IMG/VR virus record: IMGVR_UViG_3300024520_000354
Span: 1-30,135 of that record
Length of the DNA stretch: 30,135 nucleotides
Reading direction: 5' to 3' (one strand)
Source: a virus
The translations under genes and the position numbers were made by a program. Below the pieces are notes generated by a model. The model saw only the letters and a list, made by a program, of their open reading frames with translations, did no database searches and was not told where the DNA came from. Of the stretch, positions 13,543 through 22,500 are shown piece after piece. The number at the start of each line of letters is the position of its first letter. The stretch's first letter is position 1.

Positions 13543-14049
13543 GTGGCGGTAGAAGGCGACAGCTATTGCGCAGAAGCGGACGTGATCGCGAAGGTCCAGT
13601 ACCTCAGCGACTTCACGGCCAGCACGGTACCGACCGAGGCGCAACTGCTCGTGTTCATGGCGTCGCGCGCGGCTATCCTGTACTCGACGCTGGTCTCGGT
13701 GATGGGCGAAGACGCCCCGGGTCCGGCTAGTTTCGCTACTGCAATCGACACGTCAAGCGATGCCGGGAAGGCGCTCGAATTCTCGCTGATTCACTTCAAC
13801 GCGGTCGGTGCGGCAATCGACGTGTTTGGAGCGTCGGGAGCTACGACAGAGCCGGCCAGGACAGAGCGGGTCACGGAGCTGTTCGCCGACTGGGAGGAGC
13901 ACAAGGAACGGCTGCCGATGCTTGCGAAATTGTACGTTGGATTCGCGACCCGCACCGCGACGCACGTGTCGACAGGCGAGATTACAGAGGCGGCTGCGGT
14001 CAACCGTACCGAGGAAGGGCTCCGCATCACTGGTGCGACGGAATTCTAG
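13543..14049 (+). CDS. Putative head-tail connector (adaptor) protein
   Basis: A 168-aa protein. GTG 13543 follows GGGAG at 13530-13534. The start SYCAEADVIAKVQYLSDFT resembles the 'Y-[CAT]-x-x-x-D-[VL]' opening of head-tail adaptor proteins that bind below the portal. The rest is helical. Position directly after capsid genes and before the gpG-like protein supports a connector role. Longer in-frame starts overlap the previous gene and lack a ribosome binding site. Confidence 0.55.
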   Translation: MAVEGDSYCAEADVIAKVQYLSDFTASTVPTEAQLLVFMASRAAILYSTLVSVMGEDAPGPASFATAIDTSSDAGKALEFSLIHFNAVGAAIDVFGASGATTEPARTERVTELFADWEEHKERLPMLAKLYVGFATRTATHVSTGEITEAAAVNRTEEGLRITGATEF

Positions 14050-14567
14050 TGAAGGCCCGATTCCATTCCGAGGTCAACCCGCGCGTGAAGGACATGGCGT
14101 CCCTGATGAAACTCACGCAGCGGGACATGAACGACATGGCGACCGCGGTAGACATTCAGTTCGCGAAGCACGAGAAGCGGTTGTTTGCTACCGAGGGCTC
14201 GAGCGGTGGCGCGAAGTGGCGGCCGTTGTCGGACAGCTACGCCAAGGCCAAGGCGCGGAAGTTCCCGGGGCGCAAGATTCTGCAACGTGTCGGCCGGCTA
14301 CGTAAGGGCCTGTCGAACGTCAACGATTCGGACCACGTCAAGACCACGAGACTGAAGCCACGCGCGACGATCGAAGTAGGGACGCGGAACATCGTCGGGG
14401 CGTACCAGCACGACATGGGCCGCGATCCGTTGCAGCAGACACGGCGGCAGGAGCGGCGGCTGTTCGAGAAGGTCGCGGAATACCTCGCGGAAGTGAAACT
14501 CGACCGGCTGCGGCGAGCGTTGGCAGCGTGGCGGTCGCGCCCCAGACCGCGGCGGGGGCTGGCGTGA
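14049..14567 (+). CDS. Virion morphogenesis protein, Mu gpG-like
   Basis: A 172-aa basic protein starting at GTG 14049, overlapping the previous TAG. It contains RLFATEGSSGGAKWRPLSDS followed by KILQRVGRLRKGLS and later GTRNIVGAYQHDMG. This is the signature of the phage virion morphogenesis (Mu gpG/P2 gpS) family, with 'W-x-P-L-[SKT]', 'L-x-x-T-G-x-L' and 'Y-A-x-x-H-x-x-G' blocks. Such proteins act in neck formation and tail completion. The C-terminal 40 residues are very Arg-rich. Confidence 0.75.
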   Translation: MKARFHSEVNPRVKDMASLMKLTQRDMNDMATAVDIQFAKHEKRLFATEGSSGGAKWRPLSDSYAKAKARKFPGRKILQRVGRLRKGLSNVNDSDHVKTTRLKPRATIEVGTRNIVGAYQHDMGRDPLQQTRRQERRLFEKVAEYLAEVKLDRLRRALAAWRSRPRPRRGLA

Positions 14568-14568
14568 G

Positions 14569-15561
14569 ATGGCAAACCTTATCAGCCCGTTCGAGAATGA
14601 GGACTGGACACTCGCGGGTACCGGTGGCGCCTACGTCTCGACGCCAACGCAACGCGGCTCGGCTACAGCCCTCAGGATGCGGCACAACACGATCGGCACC
14701 AACACCGAGGCGCAGTCGCCCGACATGGTCGTTACGGCCGGTAACGCGTTCGACGTTTCGTTCTGGCTGCAGTGGACCGACATCTCCCACGAGCAGTTCA
14801 AGATGCTCGTCAGCCACTACCCCAACGGCACGTCAATGTCGCGAGCTTCGATTGACCTCATACGGTCGACGCAGTTCGCAGCCGACGTGTGGCACCAGTT
14901 CAAGTACACCGTCACGTCGAACAGCACGAGCAATGCGCTTTACTTCGCGACTCAGCTCTCCAGCAACAGTTTCACCGGAAGTATCGACTGGTTCTGCGAC
15001 AATGTTTCGTTCTCGGATGCCGGCGTGGCAGTAAAACTCGCAGAACGTTCGGTCTCGGCGCTGGATACTCAGCTGAAGGCGCAACTGGGCACGGAGCTCG
15101 GCGCGATCGATACGGACCGGGCGGACGGGATCACGATGGCCGTCCCTGCGTCTGGCGACTATCACCAGTTCGACAAGCAAGTGACGGCTACGGGTGCTGG
15201 TACGCCCGAGGTGCATATCTTCGAGGACCAGGAGTACGAGTTCATCAATCCGAACCACGACGTGCAGCGCGGATCCTCGGCGTACTACAACCTGCCCGTG
15301 ACGCTGCGGCTTGTTTGGTGGAACCGTGACGATGATACGCGGTCCGATATGGAAACGCGTAAGCGGCGGTACCTGACGGGCATCTACAACGTGATCGTTG
15401 CGGACCATACCATCGGGTCTTCGGACGACGCGATCAAGAAGGTCCTCGTGGCAGACACGCAGGGTGCGGCGCGTGGGTCCGTGACACTAGACGACGGCGT
15501 AAACAAGCTCAAGGGCGTGGTGGAACTCGACGTCGTGGCGCAGTGCGGGGAGACGGCATGA
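14569..15561 (+). CDS. Tail terminator-like protein fused to N-terminal jelly-roll domain
   Basis: A 330-aa protein starting at ATG 14569, 1 nt after the previous stop. Residues 1-150 resemble a carbohydrate-binding (CBM4/9-like) jelly roll: NLISPFENEDWTLAGTGGAY at the N-terminus, then FDVSFWLQWTDIS and VWHQFKYTVTS, ending IDWFCDNVSFSD. Residues 155-330 (SALDTQLKAQL, then VWWNRDDDTRSDMETRKRRY and GVVELDVVAQC) have the size, position and alpha/beta character of a tail terminator or neck protein before the tail tube gene. The fusion is unusual. It could decorate the neck or bind glycans. Confidence 0.55.
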   Translation: MANLISPFENEDWTLAGTGGAYVSTPTQRGSATALRMRHNTIGTNTEAQSPDMVVTAGNAFDVSFWLQWTDISHEQFKMLVSHYPNGTSMSRASIDLIRSTQFAADVWHQFKYTVTSNSTSNALYFATQLSSNSFTGSIDWFCDNVSFSDAGVAVKLAERSVSALDTQLKAQLGTELGAIDTDRADGITMAVPASGDYHQFDKQVTATGAGTPEVHIFEDQEYEFINPNHDVQRGSSAYYNLPVTLRLVWWNRDDDTRSDMETRKRRYLTGIYNVIVADHTIGSSDDAIKKVLVADTQGAARGSVTLDDGVNKLKGVVELDVVAQCGETA

Positions 15562-15713
15562 AATACGGGAACTGGCAGGACGACGGGACGGGGAAACTCG
15601 TCCCCGGTATCAGCCCGCGCAAGGCGATCCACGAGAATACCGGGGCGGACAAACCGCGCGAGAAGCCCAGGCCCAAGCCGACCAGCAAAACGGCCGCGAA
15701 GCCGAAGGAGTAG
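15558..15713 (+). CDS. Small Lys/Pro-rich protein
   Basis: A 51-aa protein, ATG 15558 in an ATGA overlap, ending 3 nt before the tail tube start. After KYGNWQDDGTGKLVPGIS the C-terminal half is a Lys/Pro/Arg-rich, probably disordered tail (KPRPKPTSKTAAKPK). Its 3' end carries the GAAGGAG ribosome binding site of the next gene, so it is likely co-translated. No function is known; it may be a minor neck or DNA-contacting peptide. Confidence 0.55.
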   Translation: MKYGNWQDDGTGKLVPGISPRKAIHENTGADKPREKPRPKPTSKTAAKPKE

Positions 15714-15716
15714 CCC

Positions 15717-16706
15717 GTGGCACAGACGCAAATTCAGATCGGTATGGCGCAGGTGTTCGTTACCGAGGAGTCGCCGCTGAACACCTACACGGCCCAGACG
15801 GCCGGCGACGGATTCCTGGCGGAGAACATCGTCTACACGATCAATTCCGATATGGTCCCGCAATTACTCGTGCGCGGCGACCACGTCCCGGCCCCGGACG
15901 TTGTGGGCAAGGCAAGCGCCACGGTCACGTTTCGTATCCCGCTCAAGTATTCCGGCACGGCGGGCACGGCGCCGTCCTACGACCTGGCGCTGAAGGCGTG
16001 CGGGCTGGCAGTGACCAACGTCATCAGCACTTCGGACGAGTACCTGATTACGAACACGTTCGACAGTTTGGGCGGCAACCCGCACGAGTCGTATTCGGTG
16101 ACGATTCTCGAAGGCGGGGACCCGGCGGCAGACGCCTTATCGTACAAGGTTGTCGGCTGCTTCGGAAACGTGGTACTCACGGGCGAGGCGGGGATGCCCG
16201 GCTACCTCGATTTCACTTTCACCGGGGCCTACTCCGCGGTCACGGACGATGCGCTCGAGAGTGTCACCTACGACAACACCATCTCCCCGGCGTTCATGGG
16301 CGGCACGTTCGCCGCGGCTGGCGTGACGATCAACGCTGTCGACAACTTCGTGCTCGACTGGGGCAACGTAGTCGCGCTGCAGACCGACGTCAATTCGACG
16401 CACGGGTACTACGGGTCGCGGATCACGGGGCGTCGGCCGGTCGGTTCGTTCGATCTGGAGTCCACGATCGTCGCCACCGACGACGTGTACTTGAAATGGT
16501 CAGGCCAGAACGCCGTCACATCGCTGAACACCGGCCCGGTAGGCGGCACGGCCGGTAACAAATGGCAAGTCGCGCTGAACGACCTGACCGTCGGCCCGCC
16601 CGAGCAGATCGACAGCGAAGGGGTACGGCGGCTGAAGGTCCCGTTCCAGGTGTTCGGCCAGACGGCCGATACGATCTCGTCACTGGTCAGTCTGAAATTC
16701 ACGTAG
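15717..16706 (+). CDS. Major tail (tube) protein
   Basis: A 329-aa protein from GTG 15717, with GAAGGAG at 15704-15710. It is beta-rich: VTFRIPLKYSGTAGTAPSYD then LALKACGL, a common tail tube signature in which 'P-x-[YF]-x-x-L-[LM]-x-A-[CA]-G' recurs. Later YLDFTFTGAYSAVTDDA and KWQVALNDLTVG repeat the beta-barrel features. It precedes the chaperone and tape measure genes, the standard order for long non-contractile tails. No sheath gene lies beside it, arguing for a siphovirus. Confidence 0.75.
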   Translation: MAQTQIQIGMAQVFVTEESPLNTYTAQTAGDGFLAENIVYTINSDMVPQLLVRGDHVPAPDVVGKASATVTFRIPLKYSGTAGTAPSYDLALKACGLAVTNVISTSDEYLITNTFDSLGGNPHESYSVTILEGGDPAADALSYKVVGCFGNVVLTGEAGMPGYLDFTFTGAYSAVTDDALESVTYDNTISPAFMGGTFAAAGVTINAVDNFVLDWGNVVALQTDVNSTHGYYGSRITGRRPVGSFDLESTIVATDDVYLKWSGQNAVTSLNTGPVGGTAGNKWQVALNDLTVGPPEQIDSEGVRRLKVPFQVFGQTADTISSLVSLKFT

Positions 16707-16714
16707 GAGGCTTT

Positions 16715-17062
16715 GTGCCAAGTAGATCCGAAGTGCTGAAGATGGGCGAGCCGGTCTGGAGCGTCCCGGCAAACGGCGACCCGCTACGATGCCAGGTGAT
16801 CCCCGGGGCCGATTCGGGGCTGGCGTCCGCGTCGCTGTTCAACGTGATGACGCCCCCGGTCGTGGCTGAGTTCTGTAAATCGGTGTTCGTCGGATTCGAC
16901 GGGTACCCGGAGGAGCCCGGCGGGGACGACGTGGAGAACTCGCTGGAGGCACGCGTCGAGCTCTACACCCATTGGCCCCCGGCCCGCCGGATGATCGCGG
17001 AGACGATTGCCAAGACGATCAAGGACGCAGCGGCGGGGGAAGGCGACGCCGTCTCAGACTAG
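16715..17062 (+). CDS. Tail assembly chaperone (G-like)
   Basis: A 115-aa protein. GTG 16715 lies 4 nt after TAGGAGG (16704-16710); ATG 16742 is an alternative. It lies between tail tube and tape measure, where tail assembly chaperones always sit, and has the acidic mixed alpha/beta composition of that class. The next ORF is in the -1 frame and overlaps, as in lambda G/GT. A GGGGGAA run at 17035-17041, read G-GGG-GAA in this frame, is a candidate slip site near the end. Confidence 0.6.
   Translation: MPSRSEVLKMGEPVWSVPANGDPLRCQVIPGADSGLASASLFNVMTPPVVAEFCKSVFVGFDGYPEEPGGDDVENSLEARVELYTHWPPARRMIAETIAKTIKDAAAGEGDAVSD
17035..17041 (+). promoter_or_regulatory. Candidate -1 frameshift site
   Basis: GGGGGAA is read G-GGG-GAA in the chaperone frame. 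A one-base backward slip keeps GGG paired and would enter the -1 frame, which stays open to 17421. The GAA to GGA re-pairing is poorer than at the lambda GGGAAAG site, so this assignment is tentative. Confidence 0.35.
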
Positions 17063-17085
17063 CCAGGTACGCATTGCCGGCGCTG

Positions 17086-17421
17086 ATGACGGCGGAAACG
17101 ACTTGCACGGATGAGCAACCATGTCCTCGATTCTCACCATGCTCCGGGTGTCAGGCGCGCCAGATCCTCACGTCCGAGGACTGGTATCTGATCTCGTTCT
17201 ACAGGCTGGTGGCGGCACAGGTCGACGGTATGGGCGGCCGGCCGCGTCTCGAGGGCTACCGCGCGGCGCTGGACCTGTACGGGTATCCGAGGTCGCATCA
17301 CACGTGGCTGGCTGCCGGGGCGCAGATGCTCCACGGGCTGATGACGAAGCAGGACAAGGTCGCCTGGCAGCGCGAGACGGGCAAGCACTACGGGCAGATC
17401 CGGCCCGAGGACGTTAGCTAA
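17086..17421 (+). CDS. Tail assembly chaperone second frame (T-like)
   Basis: A 111-aa ORF if begun at ATG 17086, but that ATG has no evident ribosome binding site. The open frame extends back to 16972, so it may be made as a -1 frameshift extension of the preceding chaperone. It has four to five clustered cysteines at the N-terminus (CTDEQPCPRFSPCSGCQA) and then a helical domain, EDWYLISFYRLV and YRAALDLYGYPR, resembling GT-type C-terminal domains. In lambda, the frameshifted product binds the tape measure protein. Confidence 0.55.
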   Translation: MTAETTCTDEQPCPRFSPCSGCQARQILTSEDWYLISFYRLVAAQVDGMGGRPRLEGYRAALDLYGYPRSHHTWLAAGAQMLHGLMTKQDKVAWQRETGKHYGQIRPEDVS

Positions 17422-19130
17422 TGGCTACGCGAGCGGACGTCCTGCGCCTCAAGATAGACGTCCAGGGTAAGAATGCCGAAGCCGCAATGAAGCGGTTTGC
17501 GGGCGAGACGGAAAAGGCCAACAAGCGCGTCGCAGACAGTTCCAAAAAGGCAGCCTCGGGGATCGAGGCTACCCGCATTTCTATCGCTCGGCTGAGAAAC
17601 GCATCGTTGATCGCCTCGTTTGCTGTCGGGGCTACAGTCATCGCGATAGATAGGTTGGCCGATGCGGCGCAGCGTGTAACGGATCTCAGGAACTCGTTCG
17701 ACACTCTCGGGGATCGAATAAACGCAACAGCGGAGTTCCTGCCGCTGCTCCAGGAGGCGACCGACGGTGTCGTAACGAATCTGGAGTTGATGAAGCAGGC
17801 GAACAACGCGATAATTCTAGGACTCCCGCTGACAGAACGAAGTATGGCGCGGTTGACCGAGCAAGCTACAAAGCTGGGCCGCGCGGTTGGACTTACCGCA
17901 TCCAAGTCCGTCGAGTCTCTAATCGTGGGGATCGGCCGGCAGTCGCGGATGATGCTCGACAACTTGGGCATCGTCATCGATTCCGAGGCCGCCTATAGGA
18001 GATACGCAGAGTCCGTGGGATTGAGCACCGACGAGCTGACCGACGCGGACAGGAAGTTGGCATTCTTCAACGCGACTGTTGCCGCTACGGAATTGGCCGT
18101 AACGGGCTTGAGTCCTGAAGTGGACACCCTCGCAACCAGTTGGCAGAAGTTCAAAACGTCCGTAAAAAACGCTACGGACGCATTGCTCGATTGGATCAAT
18201 ACGCAGCGTCAAGCCAACACGACTGCCGACGATGCCGGTCAAGCGTTTGTCGGTACGCTCATCGAGAGGTTCTTCTCTACTGAAGAGTTAGCGCAACTGA
18301 GCGGCGAGGAAGTTGTCGCACTACGCGATGCCGTGGCGCGCATTGCCGACGACACTCTGCGTTCAGGCTCAATAGACGGCTTCAAGGGTCAGGGTGAGGG
18401 AGCGCTGCGACTGGTCGCTTTGAGCGAGGAGTTAGTAGCGTCAAATGATGCTCTTGAGGAAAGCCGCAAGAAGATTGCAGAGTTGACGGCTCGGATCGAG
18501 GAAATGGACAAGCTTCGACTTGCGTCAGAGAAGGAGATCCGAAAGGAAAGTCGAGCCACGGCCAAGGCGCTAGAAGAGCAAGCTGCACTGGCCCGCCAAG
18601 TCGCGGCCGAACACCAGGAGATCGAGGTCAGCGTTTCCGAGATCGAGCAGGGTGTGTCGTTGACCGTCGAGGAGATGGAGAAGTTCGTCGCCAAGGTACA
18701 GGAAGCCACGGACGCGCAGCTACTCTTTGCCGACGCGACCAAGACCGCAGCGTTTTCGCTTGGCGACACGATGGTCGACGCTGCGTTCGGTGCCGAGGTC
18801 GCGTGGGATGAGTTCTTCAAGAATCTTCTAAAGGACATCGCCCGTGCGATCGTGCAAATGCTGATCTTGAAGGCCCTTGAACAATCGTTCGGCAACACGC
18901 CATTCGGCGCGGCGTTTGGCTTCGGTGCTGGCGTGGCTAGCGGTGCCAGCGGCGGGGGCGGTGGTGGCGGTACAACTACGACAAGTATCCAGCCGGCCGG
19001 TACGACAACGATAACCAACTCATTCACCGGAACGATTGTTGACGAGGCGAGCGTGACACGTTTCTTCGAGAACCATCCCGAAGCGTTAGGCGCCGGCTTC
19101 ACCAACGCGCGTCGGCGCGGTACGATCTGA
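17421..19130 (+). CDS. Tail tape measure protein
   Basis: A 569-aa protein from ATG 17421, overlapping the previous TAA. The N-terminus (ADVLRLKIDVQGKNAEAAMK) and a hydrophobic segment near 60-76 are standard tape measure features. Long helical stretches follow, including QATKLGRAVGLTASKSVESL and a coiled coil around 335-420. A Gly-rich run of seven residues lies near 515. The tape measure fixes tail length; at about 1.5 angstrom per residue this one implies a tail shorter than about 90 nm. It lacks any visible peptidase motif. Confidence 0.85.
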   Translation: MATRADVLRLKIDVQGKNAEAAMKRFAGETEKANKRVADSSKKAASGIEATRISIARLRNASLIASFAVGATVIAIDRLADAAQRVTDLRNSFDTLGDRINATAEFLPLLQEATDGVVTNLELMKQANNAIILGLPLTERSMARLTEQATKLGRAVGLTASKSVESLIVGIGRQSRMMLDNLGIVIDSEAAYRRYAESVGLSTDELTDADRKLAFFNATVAATELAVTGLSPEVDTLATSWQKFKTSVKNATDALLDWINTQRQANTTADDAGQAFVGTLIERFFSTEELAQLSGEEVVALRDAVARIADDTLRSGSIDGFKGQGEGALRLVALSEELVASNDALEESRKKIAELTARIEEMDKLRLASEKEIRKESRATAKALEEQAALARQVAAEHQEIEVSVSEIEQGVSLTVEEMEKFVAKVQEATDAQLLFADATKTAAFSLGDTMVDAAFGAEVAWDEFFKNLLKDIARAIVQMLILKALEQSFGNTPFGAAFGFGAGVASGASGGGGGGGTTTTSIQPAGTTTITNSFTGTIVDEASVTRFFENHPEALGAGFTNARRRGTI

Positions 19131-19501
19131 TGGCTGCCGAGTGGCCCCCGACGTTCGCGGACAATCCGGGTTTCCCGAACCTGGGTTTCCGCACGGCATA
19201 CGAAGGGCCGCTGACGCTACGCACGCGATTCCCGGACGGGAAGGTCTACGTGCGGGAGATTTCGCCGCAGATCACGAGAACGTTCTTTGAGACGTGGGAG
19301 CTCGACCGGGCAGATATGACGGTCGCGCTGGAGTTCTACCGCGAGAAGGGCCTGTCGGTGAAGTTCTCGCGCCGCACGTTCGACCCCGAGGACTTCACTA
19401 ACGGTCAGACCACGGTCCTATTCGACTCGCCGCCGACGATAGAGCAGACCGGCCCGGACCGCTACAGTCTGGGTGTCGCGCATATCGAGACGGATCTGTA
19501 G
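19130..19501 (+). CDS. Minor tail/distal tail protein
   Basis: A 123-aa protein from ATG 19130, overlapping the previous TGA. It is beta-rich, with ITRTFFETWELDRADMTVAL and EFYREKGLSVKFSRRTFDPE. This resembles phage tail-tip proteins that sit between tape measure and hub. Position and size suit a distal tail or lambda gpM-like role. No catalytic motif. Confidence 0.6.
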   Translation: MAAEWPPTFADNPGFPNLGFRTAYEGPLTLRTRFPDGKVYVREISPQITRTFFETWELDRADMTVALEFYREKGLSVKFSRRTFDPEDFTNGQTTVLFDSPPTIEQTGPDRYSLGVAHIETDL

Positions 19502-19503
19502 TC

Positions 19504-22500
19504 GTGGCCCTCACGCTACCGACAGGCTTCCAGGCCGATCTGGAACTCAAGGGGCGCAGTTCGTTCGCGATCGTGTACGAGCTCGAACTGGCGGCCGGCA
19601 CGCTGTATCTGACTGGCGGCGGCGCGTTGACGTGGAACAGCAACGACTACACGCCGCTGGTCGTCTCGCAGTCTCCCGTGGTGCAGATCATGGGTACTCG
19701 TGTGCCCGAGGTTCGCGTATCGTTCACGAATGTCGAGAACACGCTCGAGCAGCATCTCACACCCGTCGACCTGATAACAGGCCGGCGCTTGCGCGTCAGG
19801 ATACTTTCCAGGGACGGGAACGGGGACCTACGCACGGGCTCGATACAGTTGCCCGTCGGGATCATGGAGCGGCCGAAGCGAGCGGACGCAAACACAATAG
19901 AGATCACTGCTATCGGTATCGGGCGCGGAGTGCTCGGTATGGTGCCGCCACGTGTCGCGTCGACCTGGTGCAACGTGCACGTGTTCGCCGACCTGGTGGA
20001 CTGCAACTACGTTTCGACGACAACGACAAGCGCAGTCTACAGCGGCGGGGGCGGGACGACTACTATACTCATAACCGATTCGGCGAAGTTCGTTGACGAG
20101 TTCGCGCGTCTCCCAAGCGGGTCGACAATCAAAGTTACAGTCGGGTCGAACACTGGACTCACGGCAACCGCCGCAGCCGATTCGCCCGATTCCATCACGG
20201 TCAACACGGAAGTCTCAGGGGGATCCGCCGAGGCCGTATCGTTCGATGAGTGTGACAGGACGTTCGCGGCGTGCCAGGCCCGCGAGCGTACTCACGAGTA
20301 CCAGGGCTTCCAGGGTGTCAACAGTCTGAACATCGACCTTATCCGAAACTTCGGTGAGAACTTCTCTCTGTTCGGCGAACCGTTCCCGCTGTCGGGCTTG
20401 CCCGGGTTCGTTCTGTTGCGCGATGCGAACGGGGCGCAGATTTCTACCGGCCGTCGTCCCGTGCCGATAGGCTTTGGTCGTCGGCTGATCCCGGGCGTAC
20501 TGGTCGAGCAGCTGCTAACCAAGTGGTCGAACCATACAAACAACATTCAGGTCTCACACTACGCGCTATCGGAAGGTCCGATCTCGGGCATACGCGCATG
20601 GTTCGCGGTGAAGCGTGACGAGCAGGGGCAGCCGCGGCAGAAGACCGAGGAGGGCGGGGACGAGCTGCTGACAGAGGGCGGCGACCAGTTAAAGATATTG
20701 GGCATCTTCCAACGCCTCGGGGGCATCGGTACAGACGACACGGAAACCGAGGCGGAGTACGTGGCCGATCCCGATACGTGGACGCGTAGCCAGAACCGCG
20801 ATTTTCTAAGCAACGTGCAGGACCCGAACTCACGGACCGCAATAGCTACCTTCGTGATGCCGCGGACGACAGGCGAGCCCGAGCCATACGACCGTGCCGA
20901 GTTCGATACGGAACTGCTCAAGGTCACGACATACGACTCGGGCGGCAGCGTTGCCGTCGCTTCGCAGTACAACCGGAACCCGATCTGGCACACCGTCGCG
21001 GTACTGACTTCCGATAGGTTCGGTCTGGGGCGACTGATCGAGGCGAGCGACATCGACTTTAGCGTGACGCAGCCGGCAGCGGCTTACTGCGACACGCAGA
21101 TAGACGGGCTTGTCGCCACGGTCGGAGTAGCTGCGGGTACCGTCACGTTGGAGGACGGCCGGGTTTACTGGGTCGACAAGTCGTCTGGTTTCCAGCCCGG
21201 GATGGAAGTCCTCTACAACGGGCCGAGCTACCCGAACGAGACCGACTTCGTGGTAGGTGTCCCGCACCCGCGGATGGTGATACTCGAGACCGACCGCACC
21301 AACGGCGATTCGGGCGACACGATCACGGCAAAGGTCGAGCGCTACACGCATAGTCGCTGGTTTACCGCGCAGAAGACAGCGGAGGAGGTCATTGCCAACA
21401 TCCTCTCGACGTGCGTCGGGTACATCACGTACAACGAATCGGGGCAGATACAGGTACGAGCGGAGCAGACGGGATCGAGCACGGCGACATACAAGGACAC
21501 GGGCGCCGACGACGGGTACCTCATCAAAGACTTCCGGTGGCTGACGCACGACGAGCGCTTCGACCCGGACATCAATCGCGTTTTCGTGCAGTGGCAGACG
21601 GTTCAGAACTTTATGCAAGAGGTTCTGTCGACAGACTTCGATCATCTCGAAGCGCCTCATATGCTGCAGTCGCGTGTGATCCCTCTGCCGGGCGTGGACA
21701 ACGTCGAGGTTGCGACACGTCTCGCCGACATCATCAGAAAGAAGCATCGCCTAGGCCCTTCCGCAACGTTCCTTGCCGGTCCGATAGCGTTGCAGCAGCA
21801 ACCGGGGGACATCATCACTCTGACTTCGGTTGTCGGCGGGTTCACGGCGAAAGAGATGCGCGTGCGGCGGATCGAGGCTATGGGCCTGGGAACAGACGAT
21901 GCGCTACTCGTGCGGCTGACGTGCGAGGACTACGACGCGGCCATTTACGGAGTGACCGACGAGGCGCCTATACCTCCCGACTACGACACGGGCATCCCGA
22001 CGATAACGCTCACGGCCGATGAGGTAGGTTCGCAGATCCGCCTCACGTGGGCGGTCGTACCGAACGGCGCCACGGTGATGGGGTATGTCGTCTACAAGTC
22101 TACCACGACGATGGGCACGTCCCCTGACGCTTCGGATGCGATCGGGTACCTATTCTTTTTCAATATCGCTCAGTCGTTCGTCTACGACATTCAGGCTGAC
22201 GACATTGGAGTCTCTGTCTTTTTCCAGGTCGCGGCGTTTGTCTCTGACGGGCATCGGCAACTTTCGAACGAACTGACCGTCACGCCCGGCCTACAGGATC
22301 CGACCGAGACGTCCGACACGCCCGGTATAAACAACGTCTACGACGGTGGTTTCGAGGAGAACCCTGGGACATGGACAGCGTCGGCGAGTCCGTTCGGTGC
22401 TGCGGTCAATCCGGAGCAGGACTACGCGCCGACGAACGCACCGACAACCGGTTCGGCCAGCGACGGGGCGTACACGAATCCGGCCAACGGCCGGGACGGC

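Noticed and set aside
20830-21747. 305-aa reverse-strand ORF
   Set aside because: Lies wholly within the hub gene in antisense and shows no domain or start signal.
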